DNA of 64,000 bases from Allacma fusca (Eukaryota; Arthropoda; Collembola; Symphypleona; Sminthuridae): the NCBI GenBank assembly GCA_947179485.1, contig OX359250.1, forward strand, positions 46,163,450 through 46,227,449. Reading direction: 5' to 3'. The translations under genes and the position numbers were made by a program. Below are positions 1 through 11,107 of the stretch, one piece after another. Under the pieces are notes generated by a model that did no database searches, had not been told where the DNA came from, and saw only the letters and a list, made by a program, of their open reading frames with translations. The first letter of the stretch is position 1; every line of letters starts with the position of its first letter.

Positions 1-261
1 TTTTACATCAGTGACAAAAACTCGAGTTATACTCAAGTTTTATTCAAGTACTTCCATTCAGTGTACTTGAACTTGACTTGAGTTTGCCATCAAGTAATAA
101 ATTATTAACTTGAGCTTGAAAATTCAAGTTGAAATTATTATTTCACTTGAACTTGATGTTCCAGTTTCAAGTAACAAAATTGTCTGCACTTGACCTGACT
201 TGAACTTGATACGCGCTTGAATTTACTGTTCAAGTTATGCTTGAACTTCAACGCAGCTCTG
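1..261. mobile_element. Right end of a hAT-like non-autonomous element
   Basis: The stretch is dense in CAAGTTCAAG-type motifs in both orientations and ends with CGCAGCTCTG at 252-261. That is the inverse complement of the CAGAGCTGCG terminus of the element at 8697. The left end lies outside the window, so the target duplication cannot be checked. Confidence 0.5.
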
Positions 262-429
262 GGCTCAAACGGTCAAGTTCTGGCGGTTCTTGTCGTTATA
301 CCGAATTGCAAAGACCTCTGGGGTTTCTATATCTTGCCAGACCTTCCTCTGGCGTACCTTGTCGGACACAGTACTCATGGAAGTATTTTTCGTTGTCGTT
401 ACTGACCACGGCAGTCTAACACCATGCTT

Positions 430-912
430 GCAGCAAGTTCGTTCATTGAACTAGTTCGTGAACTGAACTTTTCAAAAATATTTATCATTTTAAATGAACT
501 TGAATGAACGTAAAATTATTTACAGAACAAATCCCTGAAAGTGAAATTAATTATTTCTCACTTTAAATGAACTTGAATTAACCAGAACCAGTAAACAACA
601 GTAAACCAGACCATAAATTTAATTTTTCTACAATGCCGACACCGGGATTTGTATCCCCTTGCCCCTTAGTATTCTTAAATATTCACGAATGATCATTTGC
701 TGTCAAAAACCGGTTTTTGATAACCATTAAACTATTAATTTAAAATCAAAACTAATGAACATGAGCTGAATTGAACGATAAACTGATTTATCTGAACTTG
801 AACTGAACTGACATAGCTGCAAAACTATTTTGAACTTAACTGAGTGAACGGTACCATGAATTACAGTGAACTTGAGTGAACGTGTTTTTTTTATTTGCAC
901 GGCGAACTGAGT
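430..912. repeat. Degenerate GAACTTGAATGAAC-rich repeat
   Basis: Loose repeats of TGAACTTGAATGAAC surround a short unique core near 630-700. This resembles the subterminal arrays of the other elements in the window. I found no convincing termini or target duplication. No gene is seen here. Confidence 0.3.
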
Positions 913-913
913 T

Positions 914-1243
914 GACCTTACATCTATCCGATGTCTACCTTACATCTATCCGGTGTCTACCTTACATCTATGCGATGTCTACCTTACATCTATGCGATGT
1001 CTACCTTACATCGATCCGATGTCCACATTTCATCGATCCAATGTCTACCTTACATCGATCCGATGTCTACCTTACATCGATCCGATGTCTACCTTACATC
1101 GATCCGATGTCTACCTTACATCTATCCGATGTCTACCTTACATCTATCCGATGTCTACCTTACATCGATCCGATGTCTACCTTACTTCGATCCTATGTCT
1201 ACCTTACTTCGATCCGATGTCTACCTTACATCGATCCGATGTC
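914..1243. repeat. 22-bp minisatellite, about 15 copies
   Basis: The unit is GATGTCTACCTTACATCNATCC (N is G or T at most copies), repeated head to tail with small substitutions and one CCACATTTC variant. Long open frames on the + strand across this array come from its stop-poor unit. They are not evidence of a protein. Confidence 0.9.
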
Positions 1244-2034
1244 TAGTTTACTTGAAGAGTTAGTTAAGATTAAGAATAGTATTTATTCACACACACACAT
1301 AGTAAGTCCTGGTACAAGTCTCTACGCCCACTGACTCTCTCTCTCTAGCTCCCAAGAGCATCTTGGAGTTCTATCTCCCAGTGGCGTATGTACTTCCTAC
1401 AACACATTCCTCTTCGAAATTATATGGATCAGCTGCATGCCTGTACTCCTACTCGGTGGCAGTAGCAAACCTACGCCCTTCATATAATACTTATTTATGA
1501 AGCCTCTAGCCAAAGATTTCCTAGGTGCATATATTTATTCATCAAACTTCCTATAATATTTTACTTGCATGTAAATACCTTTGAACCTAGCCAAGATTCT
1601 TGTCTTCTCCCTAGAATGTTTGCCTATAAAAGGGCCTGGATATAGGCAAGGGGCCCATCTTTGGCCTGTAATTTAATGACTCGAGCAACTTTTCAGGTTC
1701 TCTCATTGCCCCCAAAATTATTACACTGGGCTCTCACACTATAAGAGAAATCATATGTGAGAATTGATCCTACGGTAGGACAAATATTTGGTCTAGAGAT
1801 ATATTCACCTCTGGGATCATTTTTGATACTGTATAAGTCTCCTAGGATCTTTCTACCAGGAATTTTTTGTTTCCAGTTAATTTGTAATAAATAATTAAAA
1901 AATCTTTTCACCTAATAGGCTTTTGAGGGACAAATATGTGTGTCCCTTTTGAACTCATCTCATATGGCTCATCCACCCATAGCCATAACATCAGGCAAAA
2001 CACTTCTCAAGATTTACATTCGAGAGCGTTGAGT
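1244..2034. other. Stretch without a recognisable gene
   Basis: A short CA run lies at 1288-1301, followed by mixed sequence. A 72-codon frame on the minus strand (1693-1911) has no recognisable domain. I see no RNA gene or element end. Confidence 0.4.
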
Positions 2035-2290
2035 AAAGCTGCGTTCATGTCAAGTTATTTGAGACATTTCGACTTGAACTTGACTTGAACTTGAAACAAT
2101 TGTCTAAACAAGGTATTCTTACTTGCACTTGATGAATCAAGTTTCTCAAGCAACTTGAGAATTCAAGTACACGATTTTCAAGTTCATTTTATAGAACTTG
2201 AACTTGATAAGAACTTGACGTTCAAGTTGGACACATAACTTGACTTAAACGTGAACTTGAACTTGATTATTCAAGTATTGTTTTCGTAAA
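2035..2290. mobile_element. Remnant of the CAAGTTCAAG hAT-like family
   Basis: AAAGCTGCGTTCATGTCAAG near 2036 resembles a decayed copy of the CAGAGCTGCG terminus seen at 8697 and 261. It is followed by about 230 bp of CTTGAACTTGA motifs. The other end is not recognisable. Confidence 0.4.
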
Positions 2291-2352
2291 TCAATATACA
2301 ATACTAGAAATTTCGTCCACAATTATTAAGCTGATAATGATTAAGCCGTAAT

Positions 2353-2749
2353 CAGGGGTCGGATTTATGTAGGAAGACGGGAAGAATCTTCTCAGGGAAA
2401 AAAAATTTCAGCAGGGAACATTTTCAAACGGGATTGCAAACAGGGATTTTAAAATCGGTTGACCGTCTTTCGGCAGGGATTTTCGAAATTGTTAAGGTGT
2501 TTTATTTAAAACAATTTTTGTCAGCAGGGATTTTTGAAATTGTTGAGGTGTTTTACTGAAAATGATTTTTGTCAATAGGGATTTTCGAAATTGTTGACCT
2601 TTTTTCAGCAGGATTTTTGAATTTGTTGGGGTGTATTCGAAAAGTATTTTGTCAACAGCGAGTTTTAAACTTGCTTCGAACAGGGACATCATGACCAGCA
2701 GGGAAAATGAAAAAATCTTCCAGGGAGATTTACAAAAATCCGACCCCTG
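2353..2749. mobile_element. hAT-like MITE with 8-bp TSD GCCGTAAT
   Basis: The 397-bp element begins CAGGGGTCGGATTT and ends AAATCCGACCCCTG. GCCGTAAT is duplicated at 2345-2352 and 2750-2757. The interior holds three to four degenerate copies of about 55-65 bp containing GCAGGGATTTTCGAAATTGTTGA. It has no coding capacity. Confidence 0.85.
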
Positions 2750-2757
2750 GCCGTAAT

Positions 2758-3430
2758 CAGGATAAACTAAACGGCATGCGGATGATATCCATTACATTAA
2801 AATTTCTAAAAAGTTTAATTGTAAACACTAGTCTATTTTACTAATTTCCACAATTAAGAGGTTAGCAATCATATTATTCGCCTGTTCACATTAGGGTTGC
2901 ACTCATCTGGTGAGTATAACCAGCAGTTGTATTCATGAATATCTGTCGCCGTTAATTTTGCTTAACCAAAATTGATTTATAAAATTGTTTGTTGTCCGTT
3001 TGCGTTCGTGTTCCATCATGTTTAATATCAGCAAAAATTATTCTTACATGGAATAATAAATTAACTTCTTAGCTACAGAACAGGTGTACTGCACAATAAC
3101 TTCATTTTCGTAGTGGAACAAGACACCTAAGAATAAAGAACATCCTTATAAAACATTAAGTCAGAACATTTTATAATTCAAAGTATGGAAACAGGACAAG
3201 AATTATTTTAGATCTCGACCACCGGGCATCGTGGAGGTCACTTTAATGTCGATGGAATATAAAGAAACACAAAGATGTCAACAATATAATGATTGACGCC
3301 CAATATTATTTTTGGCGGGATGCAGTAATGCCACTAATTACGCAATGCTTATATTCCTTTTCAGTAGTATAAATAATGGGCTCATTTTGCAATTTATTGC
3401 CCTCCGGCGATCCCTCCCCAATCCCACTCG
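2758..3430. other. Stretch without a recognisable gene
   Basis: AT-rich mixed sequence. Neither strand shows a domain-bearing frame, RNA gene or clear element end. Confidence 0.4.
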
Positions 3431-3431
3431 A

Positions 3432-3502
3432 GTGTATATGTATGTGTGTGTTGTGTGTGTATACATATGTGTGTATATGTGTGTATATATGTGTGTGTGC
3501 AA
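3432..3502. repeat. GT/TATG microsatellite
   Basis: An imperfect TGTGTG/TATATG run. The open frames on both strands here (3306-3635) translate the repeat and have no other support. Confidence 0.85.
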
Positions 3503-3875
3503 GATGACATGTGCGTGGAGGTGGGCTATAATTTTGGAGAGGTTCGGAGATGGTTTGGGAAGAAGTACGGACGGTTGTAAACGGGACATGTGCGTGCATG
3601 TGGTGGGGTTGGAGTTCGGAGAGTTGGGAATATAGTCATGTTGTGTTCGGACTGTATGTAATGTGCGGATATGTACTATTGTTATACAGTGTTCGGACTG
3701 GAATTGTGTGCATGTAATATATGGAAAATATCATGAGGCAGCCGAATGTCTTCTGGCTGGAGTTATATGTATGTAATGTATGGAAAATAACGAGGCAGCC
3801 GAGTGTGTTCGATCTGGAGTTGTATGTGTGTAATGTGTGGAATTATCACGATGCGGTGCTGGCTGGCTTGAGGGG

Positions 3876-4040
3876 CACATCTCTTGCACATAACCGGCAC
3901 ATCTCCGGTACATCTCTGGCACATCTCTGGCGCATCTCCGGTACATCTCTGGCACATCTCTGGCGCATCTCCGGCACATCTCTTGCACATAACCGGAACA
4001 TCTCTGGCATATCTCTGGCACATCTCCGGCACATCTGTAT
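3876..4040. repeat. 11-bp minisatellite with 33-bp higher-order period
   Basis: The 11-bp unit GGCACATCTCC varies as GGTACATCTCT, GGCACATCTCT and GGCGCATCTCC. The three variants repeat in a fixed order, giving a 33-bp period. Because 33 is a multiple of 3, several frames stay open on both strands. These are not genes. Confidence 0.85.
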
Positions 4041-4178
4041 ATGTATAGTATTGTATTAAGACTGGTCCAGGCCACCCGAAATAAAAGAGGGAGCTAATTT
4101 TCAAATTATATCTCAGAAAAAAATATGAAGAATCACATTCTGTCTACACAAAAATATTCCTCACTAAATTTCAACTTC

Positions 4179-4466
4179 TTATCCTTTCAATTTTTCGCTG
4201 GTCTCGACCTCCACGGGAGTATTGATTAACACCTCGGGCAAGCCGATCGTCTTGTTCAGCAAAACACTTGCCTTAATGTTATCCAAATCCAAATTGGGTT
4301 GAGCCCAAAATCCCAGACGGTTTTCATTCTTGTAAGAATAAGTACGGTCATCCTTCCCTCGGAGGAAAGGGATGACTGGAATATCCTCCAAACTCTTGGA
4401 CATTTTACTTTCAGCCATATCTGCATACCGGTCCAATATCATGCTGAGAAAGTTTGCAATTTTCAT
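4179..4466 (-). CDS. Unassigned 95-codon frame beside a polymerase remnant
   Basis: The minus-strand frame encodes a mostly charged polypeptide with no domain I recognise. It lies directly downstream of the family-B polymerase remnant (4550-5671, same strand) and could be its degraded 3' part or an unrelated exon. A potential donor-like GGTAAGTACC occurs just upstream on the minus strand near 4537-4546. No start codon context decides it. Confidence 0.25.
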   Translation of the reverse strand: MKIANFLSMILDRYADMAESKMSKSLEDIPVIPFLRGKDDRTYSYKNENRLGFWAQPNLDLDNIKASVLLNKTIGLPEVLINTPVEVETSEKLKG

Positions 4467-4549
4467 CAGAATGTCACAGATGATAAACGAAAAGCTATAT
4501 GAACTAAACCTGAATAAAAACGTATAATTACAAGGTACTTACCATTATG

Positions 4550-5671
4550 CTTTCGGACATTTCAAAGAAACTCCAGCTGTTTCAAAATTATTGGAAAAAT
4601 TACACGTTGGGCTAGTGAGCTTGGTTGAAACTCGCACGAATCTAGAAATCTTACTTTAATCTTTCCATTACCACATGCCAGCTTGCTCTTATTATATTTG
4701 GAGCCTCCATGATTATGATACAACTTTGGTATGTACATATTGCTGGCTTCAATGGTAATCTGAACAAATTTCTTTCCTGTTTTAGCAATTACATGTATAT
4801 TTTCATAATTAAAAAATGTTTTGCCCGCATGTTTAGATAGAAGGTGAAATTGCTCCCGCCATGCGCTATTAATGGAAATTCAAATTTGTATCTTATTTTA
4901 AGATTACAAGTCTGGCAAATAGAGATATATAAACCTGTATCATGACTGTGATTATAACATTTTATGCCTACTCTTTCGACCTTTGTGGGATATTTTTTGC
5001 GTGGTTCAACCTTTTGTCTTTCACTGTCTTTACTGGACGATGCGTATAGCAATTCACCGTTTTTGGAGAACAATTCAAATGTAAGTTCCAAACCTTGTCT
5101 AGTCGAACAAGTGAATTCACGCTTGCAATGCTGGCAATGAGTTGCAGACTGGTGCAATGATTTTTCTTCGTCTGTAGGATTAATCATATTATTTGTATTC
5201 CGTATGCGTTCTAGCAGTGTTTGTTCCCAGTAGAACGCGCGGGAAAAAAGTGTTGCACAGGATTCTTTTCACAATAATATTCTGCCGTCACCAGCTCCCC
5301 GCTGTTTTTTGTGTTATGTACTACTACAAGAGAATAACTTGCAGGAACAAACTCGTACCTTTTAACAGTAGCAGACTTTTCCCTCTTCTCAAGTGCTTCT
5401 GCTTGTTCTCAGACTCCAATTGATTTTCTTCCTCTTGCACCGTCAACGGTTTGTTGTAGCATTCAAAATCAAAGGTTGCAAAGTACGGAAAGGTATGTAG
5501 CATTTCAAGTCTCTTGAATTTCAATGTCTCATCCTCAGGCGGAAACGTGTATTCGATTTTCTTCTCGGTGTTTTCTTCCTCGTTTGGATCAATACTGTAT
5601 GTGCATCTTGACACATGATTCACTTGCTTCCTCTTGGTTTTCAATTTACGGGAGCATTTGTCACAATACAA
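4550..5671 (-). pseudogene. Decayed protein-primed family-B DNA polymerase (third Polinton-like trace)
   Basis: Three consecutive minus-strand blocks match parts of the N-terminal half of viral or transposon family-B polymerases. The first (5671-5324) has a CxxC...H...C finger and then ATFDFECYN, the ExoI-type motif. The second (5187-4789) has CQHC, a HxHDTGLY...CxxCN motif like the endonuclease-VII-type zinc segment, and a decayed HN..YD-like block. The third (about 4750-4550) has FLDSCEFQPSSLA, like the FIDS.RFL.SSL motif. Blocks lie in separate frames with gaps, and no palm motifs follow. I infer a truncated, inactive copy, distinct from the intact polymerase at 28-33 kb. Confidence 0.6.
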
Positions 5672-6219
5672 GTGAAATATCTCACCAGGCTCTCTGAGAA
5701 ACCTTTATAAATTAACAAGAAGTACGTAATGAAACAAGTCGGACCTTGGGCTGCACTACTTTGTTTTTTGTGAATCAAAAACAAATTAATTTTAATCTCA
5801 GAGTTATGTTTGCTGGCTCGCTTAAGTATTACGTTTTCGTCCTTGTGTATAAATATGTTAACTGCAACGTTATTATTTTCTTCAAATATTTAAAGGTCTT
5901 TGTAGGGATTTACAAAACCTTGGGAGATGTTTGAAAAGTCAATTTTACTCATATATTTTCTCCATGTGTCATGATGTTTAAGATTTATGTCATCCTTACG
6001 CACTAATTTATTTTCTTGAATTTTCTTTCCAAAACATGGACGCTGTTACACAATACTTGAAGCATTCGTTATCAAAGTTTTTAAAGTTAACACAACCCAT
6101 AGTGGTTTTTAAACGGAATTGGTAAATAACGCCGGACTCGAGCATTTTGAAAAAGTCGAAGTTTACCAAGTTTTACTTCCTAGTGTTCAAAACTAGCCAT
6201 TCTCCACCCACTTACACTC
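5672..6219. other. Stretch without a recognisable gene
   Basis: AT-rich sequence with no convincing coding frame, leading up to the target duplication of the next element. Confidence 0.4.
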
Positions 6220-6805
6220 CAGGGACGGGAATTCGAATTCAAATCGGAATTAGAATCGGAATTATATTCAAAAATTCGGGTATCCGAATCGATATTGGAA
6301 TCGGAAAAAAATTCATTAAGGTATTTGTATCCAAAATCGGATCCGAATAAAAACAAGAGTATTCGAATCGGTATTCGAATATTTTTTTATGAATTCCGAT
6401 TCCAATAAAGTGTCAATTTCATTGGGGTTTATACTGCCACGTGCGAAGAAATGTTCATAGGAAGCATTTTTTAAAAGCCGCACATATAATATTATAAAAT
6501 CCAAAGACAAAGTAACGAACGTTTGGCAAAGGAAAAGTATATATTTAGCTTAGAAACGCTTAATGCGTTATGTATCGCTTATATTTTTGCGATTAAATTG
6601 TTCCGTTGAATAAATTCCCATTTTTATAAGAATATCCGAAACGTATTTGAATCGGAATCCAAATTCCGGAAGTATTCAAATATATTAGAATCCGTATCGG
6701 AATTCAAATTTTTAAGTATTAAAATAAGTAATTAAAATTGAAATCGAAATTAGAAAGTATTCGAATCCGAATTTAAATCCGTATGTTTCCGATATCCCGT
6801 CCCTG
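6220..6805. mobile_element. 586-bp hAT-like MITE, copy 1, TSD TTACACTC
   Basis: It starts CAGGGACGGGAATTCG and ends ATCCCGTCCCTG. TTACACTC flanks it at 6212-6219 and 6806-6813. The subterminal 100-150 bp on each side are arrays of GAATTCGAAT/CGGAAT motifs. A second copy of the same length lies at 45094-45679; one substitution is readily visible between them. No transposase is encoded. Confidence 0.95.
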
Positions 6806-6813
6806 TTACACTC

Positions 6814-6977
6814 TGAACATAAGTTTCAAGTTCATTAAAAATTTCTCCAACGCACTGCCACACTAATATTTCAATTCCAGTCGAGTCAAATAAATCATGA
6901 TTTTCAGACTTAAAGTAAATCATATCCGACTTTGTGTTCACCTCCCCATCATCGTCCAATGCAATATCTTTTCCCAT
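6814..6977 (-). CDS. Possible exon disrupted by the 586-bp element
   Basis: A minus-strand frame starting at 6977 encodes an acidic segment (MGKDIALDDDGEVN...). It runs into the target duplication of the adjacent hAT-like MITE. Just past the inserted element the sequence GTGTAAGTGG resembles a splice donor, so the insertion may lie at an exon border. No domain is recognised. Confidence 0.25.
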
Positions 6978-7064
6978 TAAAACTGATATGCTCAGCTACA
7001 CACACATATTTCCATGTATAAAAAGAAGCTCAGTTAGTAGCGTCTCCAGTGCTGGGTACGTTTC

Positions 7065-7363
7065 CTAAAAACCGGTTTCCAGGTCCCGTGTGTCGATGAG
7101 ATGCCGGTAAGCATAATGAACAATTACTCCAAGATGTGAACGGCTTAGTTCGGTAAAGTTTGTCAAGTCCAGCCGATAGTTGGCGTCAACATGGCCGAGC
7201 CGTTCTCCAAAAGATGGACAGGAGTGAGCCCTTTCCGGGAACAATATTTTCTGCAATGCTCACACAAATGATTTACTTCGAGGTGGCAGGCATACTGAAT
7301 ATGTGAACGACAGCGAAAAATAGTCTGGCATTGAGCAGTAAAGTTCCTAAAAACAAAAAACAA
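7065..7363 (-). CDS. Possible cysteine-rich exon, function unknown
   Basis: A pyrimidine-rich tract ending TTTTTAG on the minus strand (about 7346-7375) is followed by an open frame rich in Cys and His (CRSHIQYACHL..., CEHCRKYC). That frame stops at 7163. A second frame continues to 7065. The Cys-His pattern suggests metal binding but fits no family I can name. It may be an exon or a decayed one. Confidence 0.25.
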
Positions 7364-7899
7364 AACAATGCTTATATAAAAATTACAAAATAAATCGACC
7401 TCATGTGTTTCTGCGCAAGCTAAATATTTGCCCTATCAATTACAGTAATTGAGTGCATAAATGTCCACACTTATCCACAGCAATATATTTGTTTTGAAAA
7501 ATGAAAAAAACTAATCTAGCGTGAAAATCCATGTAGTTGGAACAGGTCGTTGCGTTATCGCATCAACTAAATTCGTATTGGAAGCTGCTCCGGGGTTCTC
7601 ATTTCTATTTGGTTGGGACGGCCCAGCAATGGGCTTGATCCTGTTTTCTTGGTTTCCTCCTTCCACGGATTTAATTATTGTTGTTGGTAGCTTTCCACTC
7701 ACTTATCAGCTTAGACGTACACTTGTATACTTTGACGGAGACAACAACACACAAAGGTATCACCGACGTGTAGGTAGCTGCAAGCTCAACAAGTTACACA
7801 GTTAAAATGAATACTTGTTGGAGAAAGTGAGGAGAGAACTTTGTACAGATCAATAGGGGAAAAAATATCTTACCCGCAGAGTTCTCATGCGTGGTCACA
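7364..7899. other. Stretch without a confident gene
   Basis: Overlapping frames occur on both strands (7511-7805). None has a recognisable domain or clear splice partners. Confidence 0.3.
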
Positions 7900-8184
7900 T
7901 TATCTCCAACTATGGGCGCGCTTGTGATGCGTGTCCTGCAATGGATGCTTAAGTACAACGTGTATGTGAATTAACAGCCGTTCGGTTGAAGTTGCTCCGT
8001 CATTCAGCACATCATCTTGAGCAATGGGCGAACAAACTCGATGGTGGCTCCATTTATACCTGTAAACTGTGTCGATGCCGCTAGAATTAGCTTGAGCTCC
8101 GTCCACACTTGATTCGGAAGAAGTTGAAATAATAAAGTTTAATAAAAATAAATAAAGAGTCACAACAATTACTCGTGAGACCAT
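7900..8184 (-). CDS. Possible secreted or membrane protein exon
   Basis: The minus-strand frame opens with ATG at 8184. It encodes a basic start followed by a hydrophobic run (VIVVTLYLFLLNFIIS), which looks like a signal peptide or anchor. The rest (about 70 residues) is unassigned. A GTAAGA donor-like site lies near 7870, but in another frame. Could be the first exon of a host gene or chance. Confidence 0.3.
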   Translation of the reverse strand: MVSRVIVVTLYLFLLNFIISTSSESSVDGAQANSSGIDTVYRYKWSHHRVCSPIAQDDVLNDGATSTERLLIHIHVVLKHPLQDTHHKRAHSWR

Positions 8185-8696
8185 GTTTACAGAATGCTTT
8201 CAAAATGTAAACGTTTTTGTTTCCTCCGAATTTTCTTATGTACGTGTATGTGCAGAGATGTGCAGAGTGGGTTAAGATGGATGGATAACAAAATATCGGG
8301 CAATGAGGGCTTATCGGCCATCGGCTCAACGACATGTAGCGTGAAGCTAAAGTCCGCGATGGAAAAATGCACGAATGCTGCGCTTCGAAAGTTACAAGCG
8401 CGTTATGATTTCATGAAGCATTCACTTGTGTTCATTCCACCTCCAAGTCAGTTTTTTTTCGCGAAAATAAAATATTATGACCAATTTTCAGGGATTTCGT
8501 TCAGATTGTTTAGCGTGTTTTATACATCCAAATCAGCTTTTTGTTTCGCGAAAATAAATAGTTGTGCCAGATATTGCAGGGATTTGGTTGAGGCTTTTTT
8601 AATACGATTTTAGCTTGCTGGGAGATTGTTGTTGTTGAGGTTTTGTTTAGAGACTTGCTTGTTGTTGCTTTTTTATTTTGATAGAAGGATTCAGGA
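8185..8696. other. Stretch with a short internal duplication
   Basis: TTCGCGAAAATAAA occurs twice, about 90 bp apart (near 8458 and 8545), each followed by a CAGGGATTT motif. A 139-codon + frame spans it, but shows no domain and includes the duplicated non-coding-looking segment. Confidence 0.3.
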
Positions 8697-9909
8697 CAGA
8701 GCTGCGCTCAAGTTCAAGTAGTACTTGACAGGTATCAAGTCAGGTCAAGTTCGGGTCAAGTTCGGGATCATGAGCGTTTCTACTTGGTTGAATCGGGTCA
8801 AGTTCAAGTATTTGGTGGATCCGAACTTGGAACTGCAAGTCGGTTCTCGTCCAAGTGCAAGCCGACAGAATTGACTTGAACTAAGGATCAAGTTCAAGTT
8901 CGGGTCTGGGCATGAATTTTACTTGAACCGGAACTTGCACTTCAAGTACCGATTCAAGTATCTTAGTTCCAACGTTTGCTTCTTTTGTGCGTTCGTCTCC
9001 CTCGGTTGTTCGTACTTCTGCAACACCCATTCTAGAAACTAACCAGAAATTCGGAAAAAACCAGACTAAAGACCATGCTCCGGACCATGGTCGAGAAAAC
9101 CACTGGGAGCAATTAAATTATCACATTTTATCCCGTCAAATTCTTCTTTTATCCCCAGAAATGTCAGTTTTAATTTGTTCTGTGGGTTTTCGTTAACTCA
9201 TAAATTTTTATTTTGGGCACGTTTGAGACCATGGTCCTGTGGTCAGGTCTCGTCTGGTCCGAAGCTGAACCAATTGTATCTGGTGTGGTCCAAGTGTTGA
9301 ATCAGACCGGACCAGACCAATAGCGGACCATTATAAATGGTCCGGACCAGATCATTTGCATCCCTACTAGAAACCATGTCTGCAGAGATATGCACAGAAG
9401 CTGGAGCTCACTTTCATTTGGAGTGACGAGTGACTGTTGTGTATTCTGTAAATCGTCGTGCTTAAAACTATTCTTCTAATTTTTCATCTTTTTTGAAAAA
9501 CTGTTGAAATAAATTCTCCGGTGAGACTGTAACACAGAAAAAAATCATGAGTGAACCCGAATTTGAATTTAATAAAGACGACGGAAATTGAAAATCTTAG
9601 CTTCACCCGTTTGAATGTTTTTTCGACTTCATAATACAAAGTTGCAAGGTTCAAGTATTTACTTGAAATCCAAGTTCGGGTTCAAGTCAATTCCAAGTTC
9701 GGTTCTCAAGATTTATAGACCTGACATACAAGTAACAGATCAAGTTCGGGTTTAGGAAAGATTACTTGCAAGATATGATTTGGTATGACAAGTAATTCCT
9801 GGGACCCGAAACGCAGAGTTCGGGTACTGACAAATATCTACTTGAAAGTTCAAGTGCAGGTCAAGTTCAAGTTCGGATCCTCAAAATACTTGACCCGAAC
9901 GCAGGTCTG
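8697..9909. mobile_element. hAT-like non-autonomous element, TSD ATTCAGGA
   Basis: The 1,213-bp element begins CAGAGCTGCGCTCAAG and ends CGAACGCAGGTCTG. ATTCAGGA is duplicated at 8689-8696 and 9910-9917. Both ends carry about 250 bp of CAAGTTCGGGTCAAG motifs, like those at the ends of the autonomous hAT at 14921-18948, so that family may mobilise it. A smaller element is nested inside. Confidence 0.9.
9040..9366. mobile_element. Nested MITE, TSD CTAGAAAC
   Basis: CTAGAAAC occurs at 9032-9039 and 9367-9374. The enclosed 327 bp end in GATGCAAATGATCTGGTCC-like sequence (inverse complement) and are rich in GGTCCGGACC/ACCATGGTC motifs. Terminal inverted similarity is weak on the left side. Confidence 0.6.
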
Positions 9910-10032
9910 ATTCAGGACTATACCCAGGAGCCGCATCGGAAACGAAACAAAGCACAAAACGAGGATCATCACTCGGAATTATTTCTTCCTTATAACGTTA
10001 GTTATTATCTCATCCATTTTTCTTCTGATTAA

Positions 10033-10845
10033 GGGAGTGTGCACGTATTTCATTTCATTTTTGGGGGAGAGAGGGGGTCTTGAAGCTGATGATTTTGTAT
10101 ACACCAGGGGGTGGGGGTAACCAAACTGATGATATTTCACCTGTTCTCACAAAAATGTAAAGAATAAACAGGGCTTACTTTTGGACTCAATGTTTTCTGT
10201 AGCCAAATTGTATTGTTGAACTAAACGGCTTACTTTTAGACTCCAATGTTTTCTGTAGAAAAATTGTATCGTTGAAAGACCACTGATGCATTTTGTAAAA
10301 ATCCGTAACTCATACATTAGTCCTAATCTCAATGACAACCATGAGAATTTCGAAACTCTTGGCTTACGCAAGAGTCGACATAATATTTTTGAAAATTATT
10401 CAGTGTCATGATCCCAGATGTTGTCTTCCCTAACGAAGCAACTTGGACAAAATTTTAATATCGAAGTTTCTCCCAACCCCGGGTTTCTTTAATCAGGATG
10501 GTCCTGAAGTTCGTATTCGTAACCGGGAAGATTCAGCTGCCTACTTTGGTTTGTCCCATCGTGTCATGTTAAGTGCAGTTGACAAAAAACTGGAAACTAT
10601 AACATATGTCTACTATTGTCCCATCATTCAGGACAACATTGTAAGCCAAACCTGCCATTTTTGATGCCACTATTTTGTTAGCAAAAATGAATATGATTCT
10701 CACAAAGGAGCAGTACATACACAATTTTCCAATCAGTTTTTGTGTCATTCATTCTATGACGTTTGGCGGCGGGGGAAAAATGACTTCAGGATGACGATAG
10801 ATGATAGCATCCTAAAATCGTGAAAAAACAATATGTGCACACTAA
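10033..10845. mobile_element. Possible piggyBac-like non-autonomous element
   Basis: TTAA flanks the segment on both sides (10029-10032 and 10846-10849). AGTGTGCACGTATT near the left end is matched by the inverse complement AGTGTGCACATATT at the right end. The interior has G-rich blocks and a 73-codon frame without a known domain. TTAA is common in AT-rich DNA, so this is tentative. Confidence 0.4.
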
Positions 10846-11107
10846 TTAAACATTTGTCTATGTAGCGACCTAAGTATCATTTTTCTGTGCATGCTGCTTA
10901 TATGTTTTAGAATTATTCTATTAAAAAACGATTTACTAACAACTCAAATCCCAGGGAATTCCCAAAGGTTGCGAGTCAAGAAGCAGAAGCAGTTTCAAAA
11001 AACCACAATGCACAGGGCTATCACATGCGCAAAGATACACCGCCACAAAATCCTAGCATTCGATGGTCTCACAAATGCAAAATTAAAAAAATGTATTGTT
11101 GATGAAA

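Noticed and set aside
876..1334. Long overlapping open frames on the plus strand
   Set aside because: They translate the 22-bp minisatellite in all three frames and have no other support.
3306..4104. Several long frames on both strands
   Set aside because: They translate the GT/TATG microsatellite and the 11/33-bp minisatellite.
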